From NCBI GenBank assembly GCA_964525625.1, contig CAZGKY010000084.1, positions 1-9,443 of the forward strand: a stretch of 9,443 bases of DNA, read 5' to 3'. Position 1 is the first letter of the stretch; the number at the start of each line of letters is the position of its first letter. Below the pieces are notes generated by a model. The model did not search any database and had not been told where the DNA came from. It saw nothing but the letters and a program-made list of their open reading frames with translations. Positions 1-5,836 of the stretch are shown piece after piece. A program made the translations under genes and the position numbers. The stretch is from Stramentimicrobium sp964525625. Its GTDB lineage: Bacteria; Atribacterota; Phoenicimicrobiia; Phoenicimicrobiales; Stramentimicrobiaceae.

Positions 1-46
1 TACACCCTATCCTACACTCTTTCCCTACACGACGCTCTTCCGATCT
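1..46 (+). other. Sequencing-library adapter (artefact)
   Basis: Bases 14-46 match the 33-base Illumina TruSeq read-1 adapter (ACACTCTTTCCC...CTTCCGATCT). A further 13 bases of unrecognised construct sequence precede it. Bases 3-46 are the exact reverse complement of 9397-9440, so the same adapter was joined to both ends of one molecule. This is not genomic DNA, and the biological insert begins at about 47. Confidence 0.98.
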
Positions 47-152
47 CTCAGAATTTTTCTGAAATTATTTTTCTTCCTTTCCCGATACCTAATAAATATT
101 ATTTTTTTATTCCTATAATTTTAATTTTTTTCACAAAATGATAATTCTCCTA
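47..152. other. AT-rich non-coding stretch upstream of the promoter
   Basis: This stretch is very A+T rich with long T runs on the plus strand. I see no reading frame of useful length on either strand and no RNA gene. The only structure is a tiny 6-bp inverted repeat at 48-62, followed by an interrupted T-rich tract. It could be the end of an upstream gene's terminator, but it is too weak to call. The upstream neighbour gene lies outside the fragment. Confidence 0.6.
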
Positions 153-175
153 TTGACAAGAAACAAATTTTGTGA
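131..175. repeat. 9-bp inverted repeat bracketing the -35 box
   Basis: TCACAAAAT (131-139) and ATTTTGTGA (167-175) are perfect inverted copies separated by 27 bases. The -35 hexamer lies between them, and the right arm overlaps the extended -10 element. The position would suit an operator for a dimeric repressor. The arms are AT-rich, however, and a match of this size could occur by chance in such DNA. I cannot assign a regulator. Confidence 0.35.
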
Positions 176-181
176 TAGAAA
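153..181 (+). promoter_or_regulatory. Predicted sigma-70/sigma-A promoter of the aro operon
   Basis: A consensus -35 hexamer TTGACA at 153-158 is followed, after 17 bases, by TAGAAA at 176-181 (4 of 6 matches to TATAAT). TG lies one base upstream at 173-174, giving an extended -10 element. Transcription would begin near 187-190, about 27 bases before the leader-peptide ATG at 215. The placement just ahead of the leader peptide and attenuator supports the call. No other convincing promoter is seen in the insert. Confidence 0.7.
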
Positions 182-214
182 AAATCAAATATTATTATGA
201 GGTATTTATTTAAG

Positions 215-307
215 ATGCTAAGGAAACAGAGCCAAGAACTAAATTTCTACTTTAACTTTTATTATTATTTTTATTTTATTGGCGATGTTTATGCCTTAGT
301 ATCATAA
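215..307 (+). CDS. Phe/Tyr-rich attenuator leader peptide (30 aa)
   Basis: This short frame encodes 30 residues: M-L-R-K-Q-S-Q-E-L-N, then FYFNFYYYFYF (residues 11-21, bases 245-277), then I-G-D-V-Y-A-L-V-S and TAA. Ten of eleven consecutive residues are Phe or Tyr, matching the end products of the operon that follows. Such peptides (for example those of the E. coli phe, trp and his operons) have no enzymatic role. Ribosome stalling on their codons when the charged tRNA is scarce sets the fold of the leader RNA. A GAGGT Shine-Dalgarno-like site lies at 199-203, 11 bases before the ATG, which is rather long. An in-frame ATG at 197 would add six residues (M-R-Y-L-F-K) but has no ribosome-binding site and would sit almost at the predicted transcript start, so 215 is preferred. 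The 3' end of the frame (284-296) is itself one strand of a regulatory stem. Confidence 0.85.
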   Translation: MLRKQSQELNFYFNFYYYFYFIGDVYALVS

Positions 308-347
308 ACTAGTTCCATAAAAACAAGAAACCATAGGCATAAACATC
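284..347 (+). promoter_or_regulatory. Leader RNA stem A:B (blocks the 325-367 hairpin)
   Basis: Bases 284-296 (GATGTTTATGCCT, within the last codons of the leader peptide) are perfectly complementary over 13 bp to 335-347 (AGGCATAAACATC), with a 38-base loop. The right strand overlaps the left arm and loop of hairpin 325-367, so the two cannot coexist. Strand A starts seven bases after the last codon of the aromatic run and ends nine bases before the stop codon. A ribosome finishing the peptide would cover much of it, while one stalled early in the run would leave it free. Pairing is read from the sequence; its role is inferred. Confidence 0.75.
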
Positions 348-367
348 ACAAATGCCTATGGCTTCTT
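325..367 (+). promoter_or_regulatory. Leader RNA hairpin B:C (predicted anti-antiterminator)
   Basis: CCATAGGCAT (331-340) pairs perfectly with ATGCCTATGG (352-361) around an 11-base loop. After one A-C mismatch the stem extends by five more pairs (325-329 with 363-367). It uses bases needed by stem A:B on its left and by the antiterminator on its right. It has no U-tract directly after it, so it is not itself a terminator. When it forms, the antiterminator cannot, and the downstream terminator is free to fold. It is expected to form when a ribosome at the leader stop codon (305-307) masks strand A. Confidence 0.75.
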
Positions 368-398
368 TATAGGTAAAACATATAAAGGACTATAGGTG
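353..398 (+). promoter_or_regulatory. Predicted antiterminator hairpin
   Basis: Bases 363-370 (TTCTTTAT) pair with 382-389 (ATAAAGGA), and 353-361 pair with 390-398. This gives about 17 bp, four of them G-U wobbles, with one bulged C at 362 and an 11-base loop. It occupies the whole left arm of the terminator (384-397) as well as the right arm of hairpin 325-367. It is therefore incompatible with both and compatible with stem A:B. Its stability relative to the terminator should be calculated. By eye it is weaker per pair, as expected for a conditional structure. Confidence 0.65.
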
Positions 399-435
399 GA
401 TATCAACCTGTAGTCCTTTTTTATTTTCTTTTTTT
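384..435 (+). terminator. Intrinsic terminator of the leader (attenuator)
   Basis: AAAGGACTATAGGT (384-397) pairs with ACCTGTAGTCCTTT (406-419) in a 14-bp stem with one G-U wobble and an 8-base loop. A T-rich run with few interruptions follows to 435. This is a strong rho-independent terminator placed between the leader peptide and the first structural gene. It is therefore an attenuator and not the end of an upstream gene, since the only frame ahead of it is the 30-residue leader. Confidence 0.92.
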
Positions 436-471
436 CAGCTTTTAATTTCCTGATAATAAAAAAAGATAATA

Positions 472-477
472 GAGGTG
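472..477 (+). promoter_or_regulatory. Ribosome-binding site that sets the aroH start
   Basis: GAGGTG sits six bases before ATG 484. The in-frame GTG at 475 is part of this Shine-Dalgarno sequence and should not be taken as the start. Confidence 0.85.
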
Positions 478-483
478 AAAAAT

Positions 484-846
484 ATGTTGGTAAGAGGAAT
501 AAGGGGAGCTATCACAGTGCCAGAAAATAGTAAAGAAGATATCCTGACCAGCACAAAAGAGTTATTGTTAGCTTTACAGAAGGAAAATGGTTTTGAACCT
601 GCTGATATTGTCAGTATTTTCTTCAGTATGACTACGGACTTAGATGCCATCTTTCCCGCTGTTGCCGCCCGCCAGCTCGGCTGGGATAATGTTCCCCTTT
701 TAGATATGCAAGAAATCCCGGTACCAGGTAGTTTACGCAAATGTATCCGTATCTTAATTCAGATAAATTGCCTGAAAAGTCAGGAAGAAATCAAACACTG
801 TTACTTGAAGGGTGCAGAAATACTAAGAAAAGATTTAATAAAATAA
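484..846 (+). CDS. aroH: Chorismate mutase, monofunctional AroH type
   Basis: Converts chorismate to prephenate, the committed step toward Phe and Tyr, in the cytoplasm. The 120-residue product aligns by eye over its length with the B. subtilis AroH family (about 127 aa), which forms a trimer with active sites at subunit interfaces. Visible family features are the N-terminal RGIRGAI with Arg7, the DLDAIFPA segment, MQEIPVPGSL with Glu77, Arg89 in KCIRI, and Tyr107 in HCYL near the C-terminus. These correspond to B. subtilis Arg7, Glu78, Arg90 and Tyr108. The residue matching B. subtilis Cys75 is Asp74; I recall this position as variable in the family. It is the first structural gene after the attenuator, unlike the many bacteria where chorismate mutase is fused to DAHP synthase, PheA or TyrA. 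It is unrelated in fold to AroQ-type mutases. The ATG at 484 is chosen because GAGGTG lies six bases upstream. Confidence 0.93.
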   Translation: MLVRGIRGAITVPENSKEDILTSTKELLLALQKENGFEPADIVSIFFSMTTDLDAIFPAVAARQLGWDNVPLLDMQEIPVPGSLRKCIRILIQINCLKSQEEIKHCYLKGAEILRKDLIK

Positions 847-883
847 CAATTTAAAATTTAAAGCTAAAGGAAGGTGATTCTTA

Positions 884-1915
884 ATGATTATCGTAATGGA
901 TGGAAAGACCAGTGAATCTCATGTACAAAAGATAATAAAAAAGCTAAATGAAATGGGCCATAAAGTTGATATCTCCAGAGGAGAAAGGAGGATTGTCTTA
1001 GGAGTAATAGGGGATGTAAAAAAACTCTCCTCGGTCCCTTTTTATGCCTTTGATGGAGTAGAAGAAGTTATTGCTGTTGAAAAACCTTATAAATTAGCTA
1101 GTAAAGAATACAAAAGCACTACCACTGAAATTAAAATTAAAGATGTGATCATTGGGGGGAAAGAAATTGTTGTAATGGCTGGACCTTGTGTAGTAGAAAA
1201 CAAAGAACAGATATTCCAAACAGCCAAACTGGTGAAAGATGCCGGAGCAAAGATATTAAGAGGTGGGGCTTTCAAACCTCGAACTTCTCCCTATAGTTTT
1301 CAAGGATTAGAGGAAGAAGGTTTACAATTATTAGCTCAAGCCCGGGAAGAAACGGGATTGCTAATAGTAACTGAGGTAATGTCTGCCAGCCATATAGAGT
1401 TGGTGGATAAATATACAGATATCTTTCAAGTGGGAACACGCAATATGCAAAATTTTGTACTACTAAAAGAATTGGGGAAAGTAAATAAACCAGTACTTTT
1501 AAAAAGAGGAATGGCTGCTACCTTAGAAGATTTATTATTGTCAGCAGAATATATATTATCCAATGGAAATAACAATATAATCTTGTGTGAAAGAGGAATT
1601 CGTACTTTTGAAAATTATACCCGCAACACTCTGGATTTAAGCGCAATTCCAGCCCTAAAACAATTGAGCCATCTCCCAGTAATTGTTGATCCCAGCCATG
1701 GTACGGGAAGACAAGAGTTAGTTCTGCCTATGTCCAGAGCAGCTATCGCTGCCGGTGCCGATGGTCTTCTTATTGAAGTACATCCCAATCCAAAGGAATC
1801 TTTCAGCGATGGTGCTCAAACCATAGATTTTAAACATTTTAAAGAGTTAATGTCACAAGTAACACTAATAGCAGAGGCGATTGGCAGAACAGTAAAATCA
1901 AACAATATTATCTAA
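884..1915 (+). CDS. aroF: 3-deoxy-7-phosphoheptulonate (DAHP) synthase, type I-beta with N-terminal regulatory domain
   Basis: Condenses phosphoenolpyruvate and erythrose 4-phosphate into DAHP, the entry step of the shikimate pathway. At 343 residues it has the two-part layout of the Thermotoga maritima enzyme. Residues 1-70 form a ferredoxin-like regulatory domain, and the TIM barrel begins at about residue 80. The barrel shows AGPCVVEN (99-106), LRGGAFKPRTSPYSFQG (125-141), VGTRNMQNF (183-191), LLKRGM (205-210), CERGIRTFE (235-243) and VDPSHGTGR (268-276). The expected metal ligands Cys102, His272, Glu298 and Asp309 are all present and, from memory, at the T. maritima positions. In that family the N-terminal domain binds Tyr or Phe and shuts the active site, so end-product feedback on this enzyme is likely. 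AAGGTGA ends six bases before the ATG. The gap after aroH is 37 bases. No chorismate mutase domain is fused to it; that activity is supplied by aroH just upstream. Confidence 0.95.
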   Translation: MIIVMDGKTSESHVQKIIKKLNEMGHKVDISRGERRIVLGVIGDVKKLSSVPFYAFDGVEEVIAVEKPYKLASKEYKSTTTEIKIKDVIIGGKEIVVMAGPCVVENKEQIFQTAKLVKDAGAKILRGGAFKPRTSPYSFQGLEEEGLQLLAQAREETGLLIVTEVMSASHIELVDKYTDIFQVGTRNMQNFVLLKELGKVNKPVLLKRGMAATLEDLLLSAEYILSNGNNNIILCERGIRTFENYTRNTLDLSAIPALKQLSHLPVIVDPSHGTGRQELVLPMSRAAIAAGADGLLIEVHPNPKESFSDGAQTIDFKHFKELMSQVTLIAEAIGRTVKSNNII

Positions 1916-1934
1916 GATAAAAGGGGGAACTATA

Positions 1935-3230
1935 TTGGCAGTAATATTAGAAGGTATTAAAGAAAAAATAATTAGAGGAACAATTACCATTCCGGGAGAT
2001 AAATCAATTACCCATAGAGCAATAATTCTTGGTTCTATCGCTGAAGGAGAAACTATTATTCAAAATTACCTGGACGGTTTAGACTGCCAAAATACTATAA
2101 GCTGTATGCAGTCTTTAGGAGTTCTGGTAGAAAGGGTAAAGAAAAACCTTTTAATAGTAAAGGGGAGGGGCTTATCTGGTTTACAGGCACCAAATGGTGT
2201 ACTTCAAGTCGGCAATTCGGGGACAACTATAAGATTATTGGCTGGATTATTATGTGGGCAAAATTTTAATAGTGTTCTTGATGGTGATTATTCTATTAGA
2301 AAAAGACCTATGAAAAGAGTTATTCAACCATTATCGTTAATGAATGCGCAAATTAAAGGATTATACCAGAGTGATTTTGCACCATTGAGTATTGTGGGTA
2401 AATCCTTACAGGGAATACATTATACCCTGCCAGTAGCTAGTGCTCAAGTTAAATCAGCCTTACTTTTAGCTGGTCTTTATGCCAATGGGGAAACTGTTAT
2501 TTATGAGCCGGAAATAACCAGAGATCATACCGAGCGTATGCTCGAATTAATGCAGGCTGATATTAAATATCTACCAGGCGACAAAATAAGCTTAAAACCA
2601 GGAAAAATTTTAAAGGGTGTCTTGATTGATGTTCCCGGAGATATATCATCTGCAGCCTATTTCCTGGCATTAGCCTGTGCCAGAAAAGAATCAGAAATAA
2701 TTGTAAAAAATGTTGGCATTAATCCTACCCGTACCGGTTTTTTAAAGGTTCTAAAACAGATGGGAGCCCAAATTAGTTTGCTAAATCAAAAGGATATTTC
2801 CCAGGAACCAAGAGCTGATATTAAGATAAATGGTGCTCTTTTAAGAGGAATAAGCATTGATAAAAAAATCATTCCCAGTATTATTGATGAACTACCTTTG
2901 GTAGCAGTTATTGCTACTCAGGCTCAGGGAGAAACAGTTATTAAAGATGCCCAGGAATTAAGAGTAAAAGAATCAGATAGAATTAAGAGTATCGTTCAAG
3001 GTCTTACTAAAATGGGTGCCCATATTTATGAAAGGGAGGATGGCTTTACAGTAACTGGTCCTAACCAACTCCAGGGAAATATTGTGGAAAGTTATTATGA
3101 TCATCGTATCGCTATGTCCCTGGTTATTGCTGCTTCCTATGCCACAGGCAAGACAGTTCTGCAGCAGGAAGAATGTATTAATATATCTTATCCCAATTTT
3201 TTAAAAACCTATTTCCAACTCAGCACTTAA
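1935..3230 (+). CDS. aroA: 3-phosphoshikimate 1-carboxyvinyltransferase (EPSP synthase), class II-like
   Basis: Transfers the enolpyruvyl group of PEP to shikimate 3-phosphate, step six of the pathway. The 431-residue length is normal for the two-domain family. Conserved residues seen are Lys23, Ser24 and Arg28 in GDKSITHR, NSGTTIR (94-100), RPMKR (124-128), SAQVK (169-173), Asp318 in IIDELP, Glu346 and Arg349 in VKESDRI, and Arg391 in DHRIAM. RDHTE (196-200), GDKS, SAQVK and NPTR (263-266) fit the four short signatures used to define class II EPSP synthases, which include some naturally glyphosate-tolerant enzymes. The residue matching E. coli Gly96 is glycine here, not the alanine of the CP4 enzyme, so tolerance cannot be assumed. 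It starts at TTG (1935), seven bases after AAGGGGG; no ATG is close by. The gap after aroF is 19 bases. Confidence 0.95.
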   Translation: MAVILEGIKEKIIRGTITIPGDKSITHRAIILGSIAEGETIIQNYLDGLDCQNTISCMQSLGVLVERVKKNLLIVKGRGLSGLQAPNGVLQVGNSGTTIRLLAGLLCGQNFNSVLDGDYSIRKRPMKRVIQPLSLMNAQIKGLYQSDFAPLSIVGKSLQGIHYTLPVASAQVKSALLLAGLYANGETVIYEPEITRDHTERMLELMQADIKYLPGDKISLKPGKILKGVLIDVPGDISSAAYFLALACARKESEIIVKNVGINPTRTGFLKVLKQMGAQISLLNQKDISQEPRADIKINGALLRGISIDKKIIPSIIDELPLVAVIATQAQGETVIKDAQELRVKESDRIKSIVQGLTKMGAHIYEREDGFTVTGPNQLQGNIVESYYDHRIAMSLVIAASYATGKTVLQQEECINISYPNFLKTYFQLST

Positions 3231-3255
3231 CTAAGATGAGAATGGAGATAAAACA

Positions 3256-4107
3256 ATGAATGATAAAATTATTCTAACTGGTTTATTAGGAGAACATATT
3301 GAGCATAGTTTATCCCCTTTTATTCACCAATGTTTTATTAATTATTATGCATTAAAATATATTTATTTACCTTTTTCTATAACCAGTAGGGAATTGAATG
3401 ATGTCCTAAAGGCCATAAAGATATTGAAAATGAGGGGCGTAAATGTAACTATCCCTTTTAAGGAGCAAGCTCTGCCCTTTATGGATAAAATTGATTTATC
3501 AGTAGCCCAAATAGGTGCCCTGAACACCATAGTTCGAGAAGATGATAAGCTTTGTGCTTATAATACAGATTGGATTGGTTTTCAAAAGACACTTCAAGAA
3601 AAGATAAATTTTCATTTTTCTGACAAAAAAGCAATTATTCTTGGTGCCGGTGGCTCAGCTCGAGCTGTTCTTTACGCCTTACTGATTAATGGTTGTTCAA
3701 AAATCTCTATCTTTAATCGTAGTTATGAACATGCCCAAAAAATAATGAAAGATTTTCAGAATTTATATCCCCATTGTCAATTAAATATCTTTAACTACAC
3801 TGACGGTAATCTTCAAAAAGAAATTGACAGTTCCGATTTATTGATTAATACTACCCCCTTGGGTAGCTGGTACTATCCTGATAGCTGTCCTCTACCAAAT
3901 TTTATTACTCTTCCTTCTAAAATTATAATCTATGATCTTATTTATTATCCAGATAAAACCCCCTTATTAAAAAAGGCTGAGCAGAACGGTAACTTATCTT
4001 TCAATGGTAAACCGATGTTAGTTTATCAGGCTGCCGAGAGTTTTTATTTGTGGACAGGTATCAAACCGGATCAGAACATAATAGTACAGATATTAGATAA
4101 AATTTAA
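3256..4107 (+). CDS. aroE: Shikimate dehydrogenase (NADP+)
   Basis: Reduces 3-dehydroshikimate to shikimate, step four. The 283-residue product matches the usual AroE length. The substrate-binding N-terminal domain has HSLSP (17-21, with the shikimate-binding Ser pair), NVTIPFK (63-69, catalytic Lys69), ALNT (88-91) and NTD (103-105, catalytic Asp105). The Rossmann domain has ILGAGGSARA (128-137), then NRS (154-156), equivalent to the NRT loop that reads the NADP phosphate. INTTPLGS (197-204), YDLIY (226-230) and NGKPMLVYQA (250-259) complete the family pattern. Pairing with genes for every other pathway step argues for AroE and not for the quinate/shikimate dehydrogenase YdiB. GGAG sits eight bases before the ATG, and the gap after aroA is 25 bases. 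Confidence 0.95.
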   Translation: MNDKIILTGLLGEHIEHSLSPFIHQCFINYYALKYIYLPFSITSRELNDVLKAIKILKMRGVNVTIPFKEQALPFMDKIDLSVAQIGALNTIVREDDKLCAYNTDWIGFQKTLQEKINFHFSDKKAIILGAGGSARAVLYALLINGCSKISIFNRSYEHAQKIMKDFQNLYPHCQLNIFNYTDGNLQKEIDSSDLLINTTPLGSWYYPDSCPLPNFITLPSKIIIYDLIYYPDKTPLLKKAEQNGNLSFNGKPMLVYQAAESFYLWTGIKPDQNIIVQILDKI

Positions 4108-4130
4108 AATTATGTCTATTTTAATTATTT

Positions 4131-4136
4131 GAGGTG
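4131..4136 (+). promoter_or_regulatory. Ribosome-binding site that sets the aroC start
   Basis: GAGGTG ends six bases before ATG 4143, the same sequence and spacing as at aroH. The in-frame GTG at 4134 belongs to this site. Confidence 0.85.
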
Positions 4137-4142
4137 CGAAAA

Positions 4143-5324
4143 ATGTTACGTTTTATTGATGCTGGTGAATCACATGGAAAAGTGCTGATGGGCATTATTG
4201 AAGGTTTTCCAGCAGGTTTATCTTTAAATGTGAAGTTAATAAATAGTGACTTAAAACGGAGGCAAGGAGGATATGGTCGGGGATTGCGGATGAATATTGA
4301 ACAAGATAAAGTAGAGATCTTATCTGGTATTATTGCTGGTAAAACAATTGGCAGTCCAATAGGACTATTAATTGGTAATAAAGACTGGACGAATAAGCAA
4401 ATTAAACAGAAAGAGAAGGAAGATTTTTTTACAATACCCAGACCAGGTCATGCTGATCTTGCCGGTCTACTGAAATATGGCTTTGAGAACTATCAAGCTA
4501 TTTTAGAAAGAGCCAGTGCACGAAAGACCGCAATGAGGGTAGCCATTGGTTCGGTAGCTAAGCAATTATTGGAATATTTTTCTATCTATTCCTATAGTCA
4601 TGTCATCGGTATTGGTTCCATAACAGCTCAGGAAAACACTTTGAGAAAGATAAAAAAAGATATTAAGAATATCAAGAAAAGGATTAACCAATCCCAAGTA
4701 TACTGTTTAGATACTGATATTTCGGAAAAGATGTGTCAAGAAATTGATCAAGCCAAAAAAGCTGGGGACACCTTAGGTGGTATCTTTGAAGTAGTGATGT
4801 ATAATGTTCCAGTTGGTTTGGGTAGTCATGTCTTCTGGGATCGACAGATAGATTCCTGTATTGCCGGAGCAATAATGAGTATCCCCAGTGTTAAAGCAGT
4901 AGAAATCGGAAATGGATTAAAAAGTGCCCAGAGCAGAGGTTCTCTAGCCCATGATGCTATTTATTACCAGAAATCTGAAAAAGTAAATGATAGTAATAAA
5001 CCTAATTTTTATCGCAAGAAAAATTGGGCAGGAGGCATAGAAGGAGGAATAACTAACGGGGAAGAAATAATAGTACGAGCTTATGTAAAACCTATTCCTA
5101 CTCTACTGCTACCTCTCTCCTCTGTAAATATAAGAAACAAAAAGAGCTCCTTAGCTAATTATCAAAGATCTGATTGCTGTATAGTTCCAGCGGCAAGTGT
5201 GGTGGGAGAATCTGTGGTTAACTGGGAAATAGCTAAAGCTTTTTTGGAAAAATTTGCTGGAGATTCACTCAGAGAAATTGAAGATAATTTTAATAATTAC
5301 CAAAAAAGGATAAAAAATTGTTAG
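4143..5324 (+). CDS. aroC: Chorismate synthase
   Basis: Makes chorismate from EPSP by 1,4-anti elimination of phosphate and needs reduced FMN; this is the last common step. The 393-residue length is in the normal range. Family landmarks are GESHG (8-12, His11), RRQGGYGRG (39-47), RPGHADLAG (100-108, His103), RASARKTAMR (123-132), GGIEGGITNGE (297-307) and QRSDCCIVPAASVVGE (341-356, with Arg342 and Asp344). No flavin reductase domain is fused, as is usual in bacteria. Residues 165-185 are very lysine-rich and are probably a surface segment. The ATG at 4143 is used because the alternative GTG nine bases upstream is inside the ribosome-binding site. The last seven bases overlap aroK. Confidence 0.95.
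   Translation: MLRFIDAGESHGKVLMGIIEGFPAGLSLNVKLINSDLKRRQGGYGRGLRMNIEQDKVEILSGIIAGKTIGSPIGLLIGNKDWTNKQIKQKEKEDFFTIPRPGHADLAGLLKYGFENYQAILERASARKTAMRVAIGSVAKQLLEYFSIYSYSHVIGIGSITAQENTLRKIKKDIKNIKKRINQSQVYCLDTDISEKMCQEIDQAKKAGDTLGGIFEVVMYNVPVGLGSHVFWDRQIDSCIAGAIMSIPSVKAVEIGNGLKSAQSRGSLAHDAIYYQKSEKVNDSNKPNFYRKKNWAGGIEGGITNGEEIIVRAYVKPIPTLLLPLSSVNIRNKKSSLANYQRSDCCIVPAASVVGESVVNWEIAKAFLEKFAGDSLREIEDNFNNYQKRIKNC
5305..5310 (+). promoter_or_regulatory. Ribosome-binding site of aroK inside aroC
   Basis: AAAGGA, located in the final codons of aroC, lies seven bases before the TTG at 5318. It supports a TTG start and translational coupling with aroC. Confidence 0.7.
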
Positions 5325-5836
5325 CAAAAAATATTTTTATCACAGGTTTTATGGGAACAGGCAAGAGTACTGTAGGTAGACTTTTAGCCCAAAGAACCAG
5401 AAAAACGTTTTTAGATATTGATGAAATTATAGAATGTCGAGAAGGTCTTTCTATTAAAGACATTTTTTCTAAGAAAGGGGAAGAATATTTTCGCAACTTA
5501 GAAACTAATATACTAAAGGAAATTAGCAGCAGACAGGGAGTGATTGTTGCTACAGGTGGAGGGACTCTTCTTTCTGAGGAAAATGTTAAATTAGCCGAAA
5601 GTTGTGGAGATATTATTTTATTGTGGGCTACGCCAGAGGTTATTTTGGAAAGACTAAAACAAGAAAAAGATTGCCGTCCTCTGCTTTATGGTAGTAATAA
5701 ACTTGCCCAAATAATAACCTTGCTCAATAAAAGGAAAGAAAAATATAACCGTTTTGGATACCAAATAGATACCTCTCATCTAACTATAGAACAGGTAGTA
5801 GTAAAAATACTGGAATTGTATCAGGAGGATGTTTAA
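5318..5836 (+). CDS. aroK: Shikimate kinase
   Basis: Phosphorylates shikimate at its 3-hydroxyl with ATP, step five. The 172 residues are typical for this small P-loop kinase. Seen are the Walker A motif GFMGTGKST (10-18), FLDIDE (31-36) with the shikimate-binding Asp residues, Arg59 in YFRNLE, the GGG triplet (80-82) in VATGGGTLL, and Arg120 in CRPLL, part of the lid that closes on ATP. The start is TTG, overlapping the aroC stop by seven bases with AAAGGA upstream, so the two genes are probably translationally coupled. The next gene follows with no gap. I see no sign of the GHMP-type archaeal shikimate kinase or of a second fused domain. Confidence 0.94.
   Translation: MLAKNIFITGFMGTGKSTVGRLLAQRTRKTFLDIDEIIECREGLSIKDIFSKKGEEYFRNLETNILKEISSRQGVIVATGGGTLLSEENVKLAESCGDIILLWATPEVILERLKQEKDCRPLLYGSNKLAQIITLLNKRKEKYNRFGYQIDTSHLTIEQVVVKILELYQEDV

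Noticed and set aside
48..62. Short inverted repeat TCAGAA/TTCTGA next to the left adapter, as a terminator of an upstream gene
   Set aside because: It has only six AT-rich pairs with a 3-base loop and an interrupted T tract, and no upstream gene is visible.
197..307. Leader peptide starting at ATG 197 (36 residues)
   Set aside because: It is in frame and possible, but it has no Shine-Dalgarno sequence and lies about ten bases from the predicted transcript start. GAGGT at 199-203 suits the ATG at 215.
188..435. T-box or other riboswitch in the aroH leader
   Set aside because: The conserved T-box core (AGGGUGG followed by ACCGCG) is absent, and AGGTGGA at 394-400 is part of the terminator stem and loop. 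The leader peptide and alternative stems explain the region better.
435..740. Minus-strand 101-residue frame antisense to aroH
   Set aside because: It lies opposite the well-conserved aroH gene, has no ribosome-binding site and resembles no family I know; it is a shadow frame.
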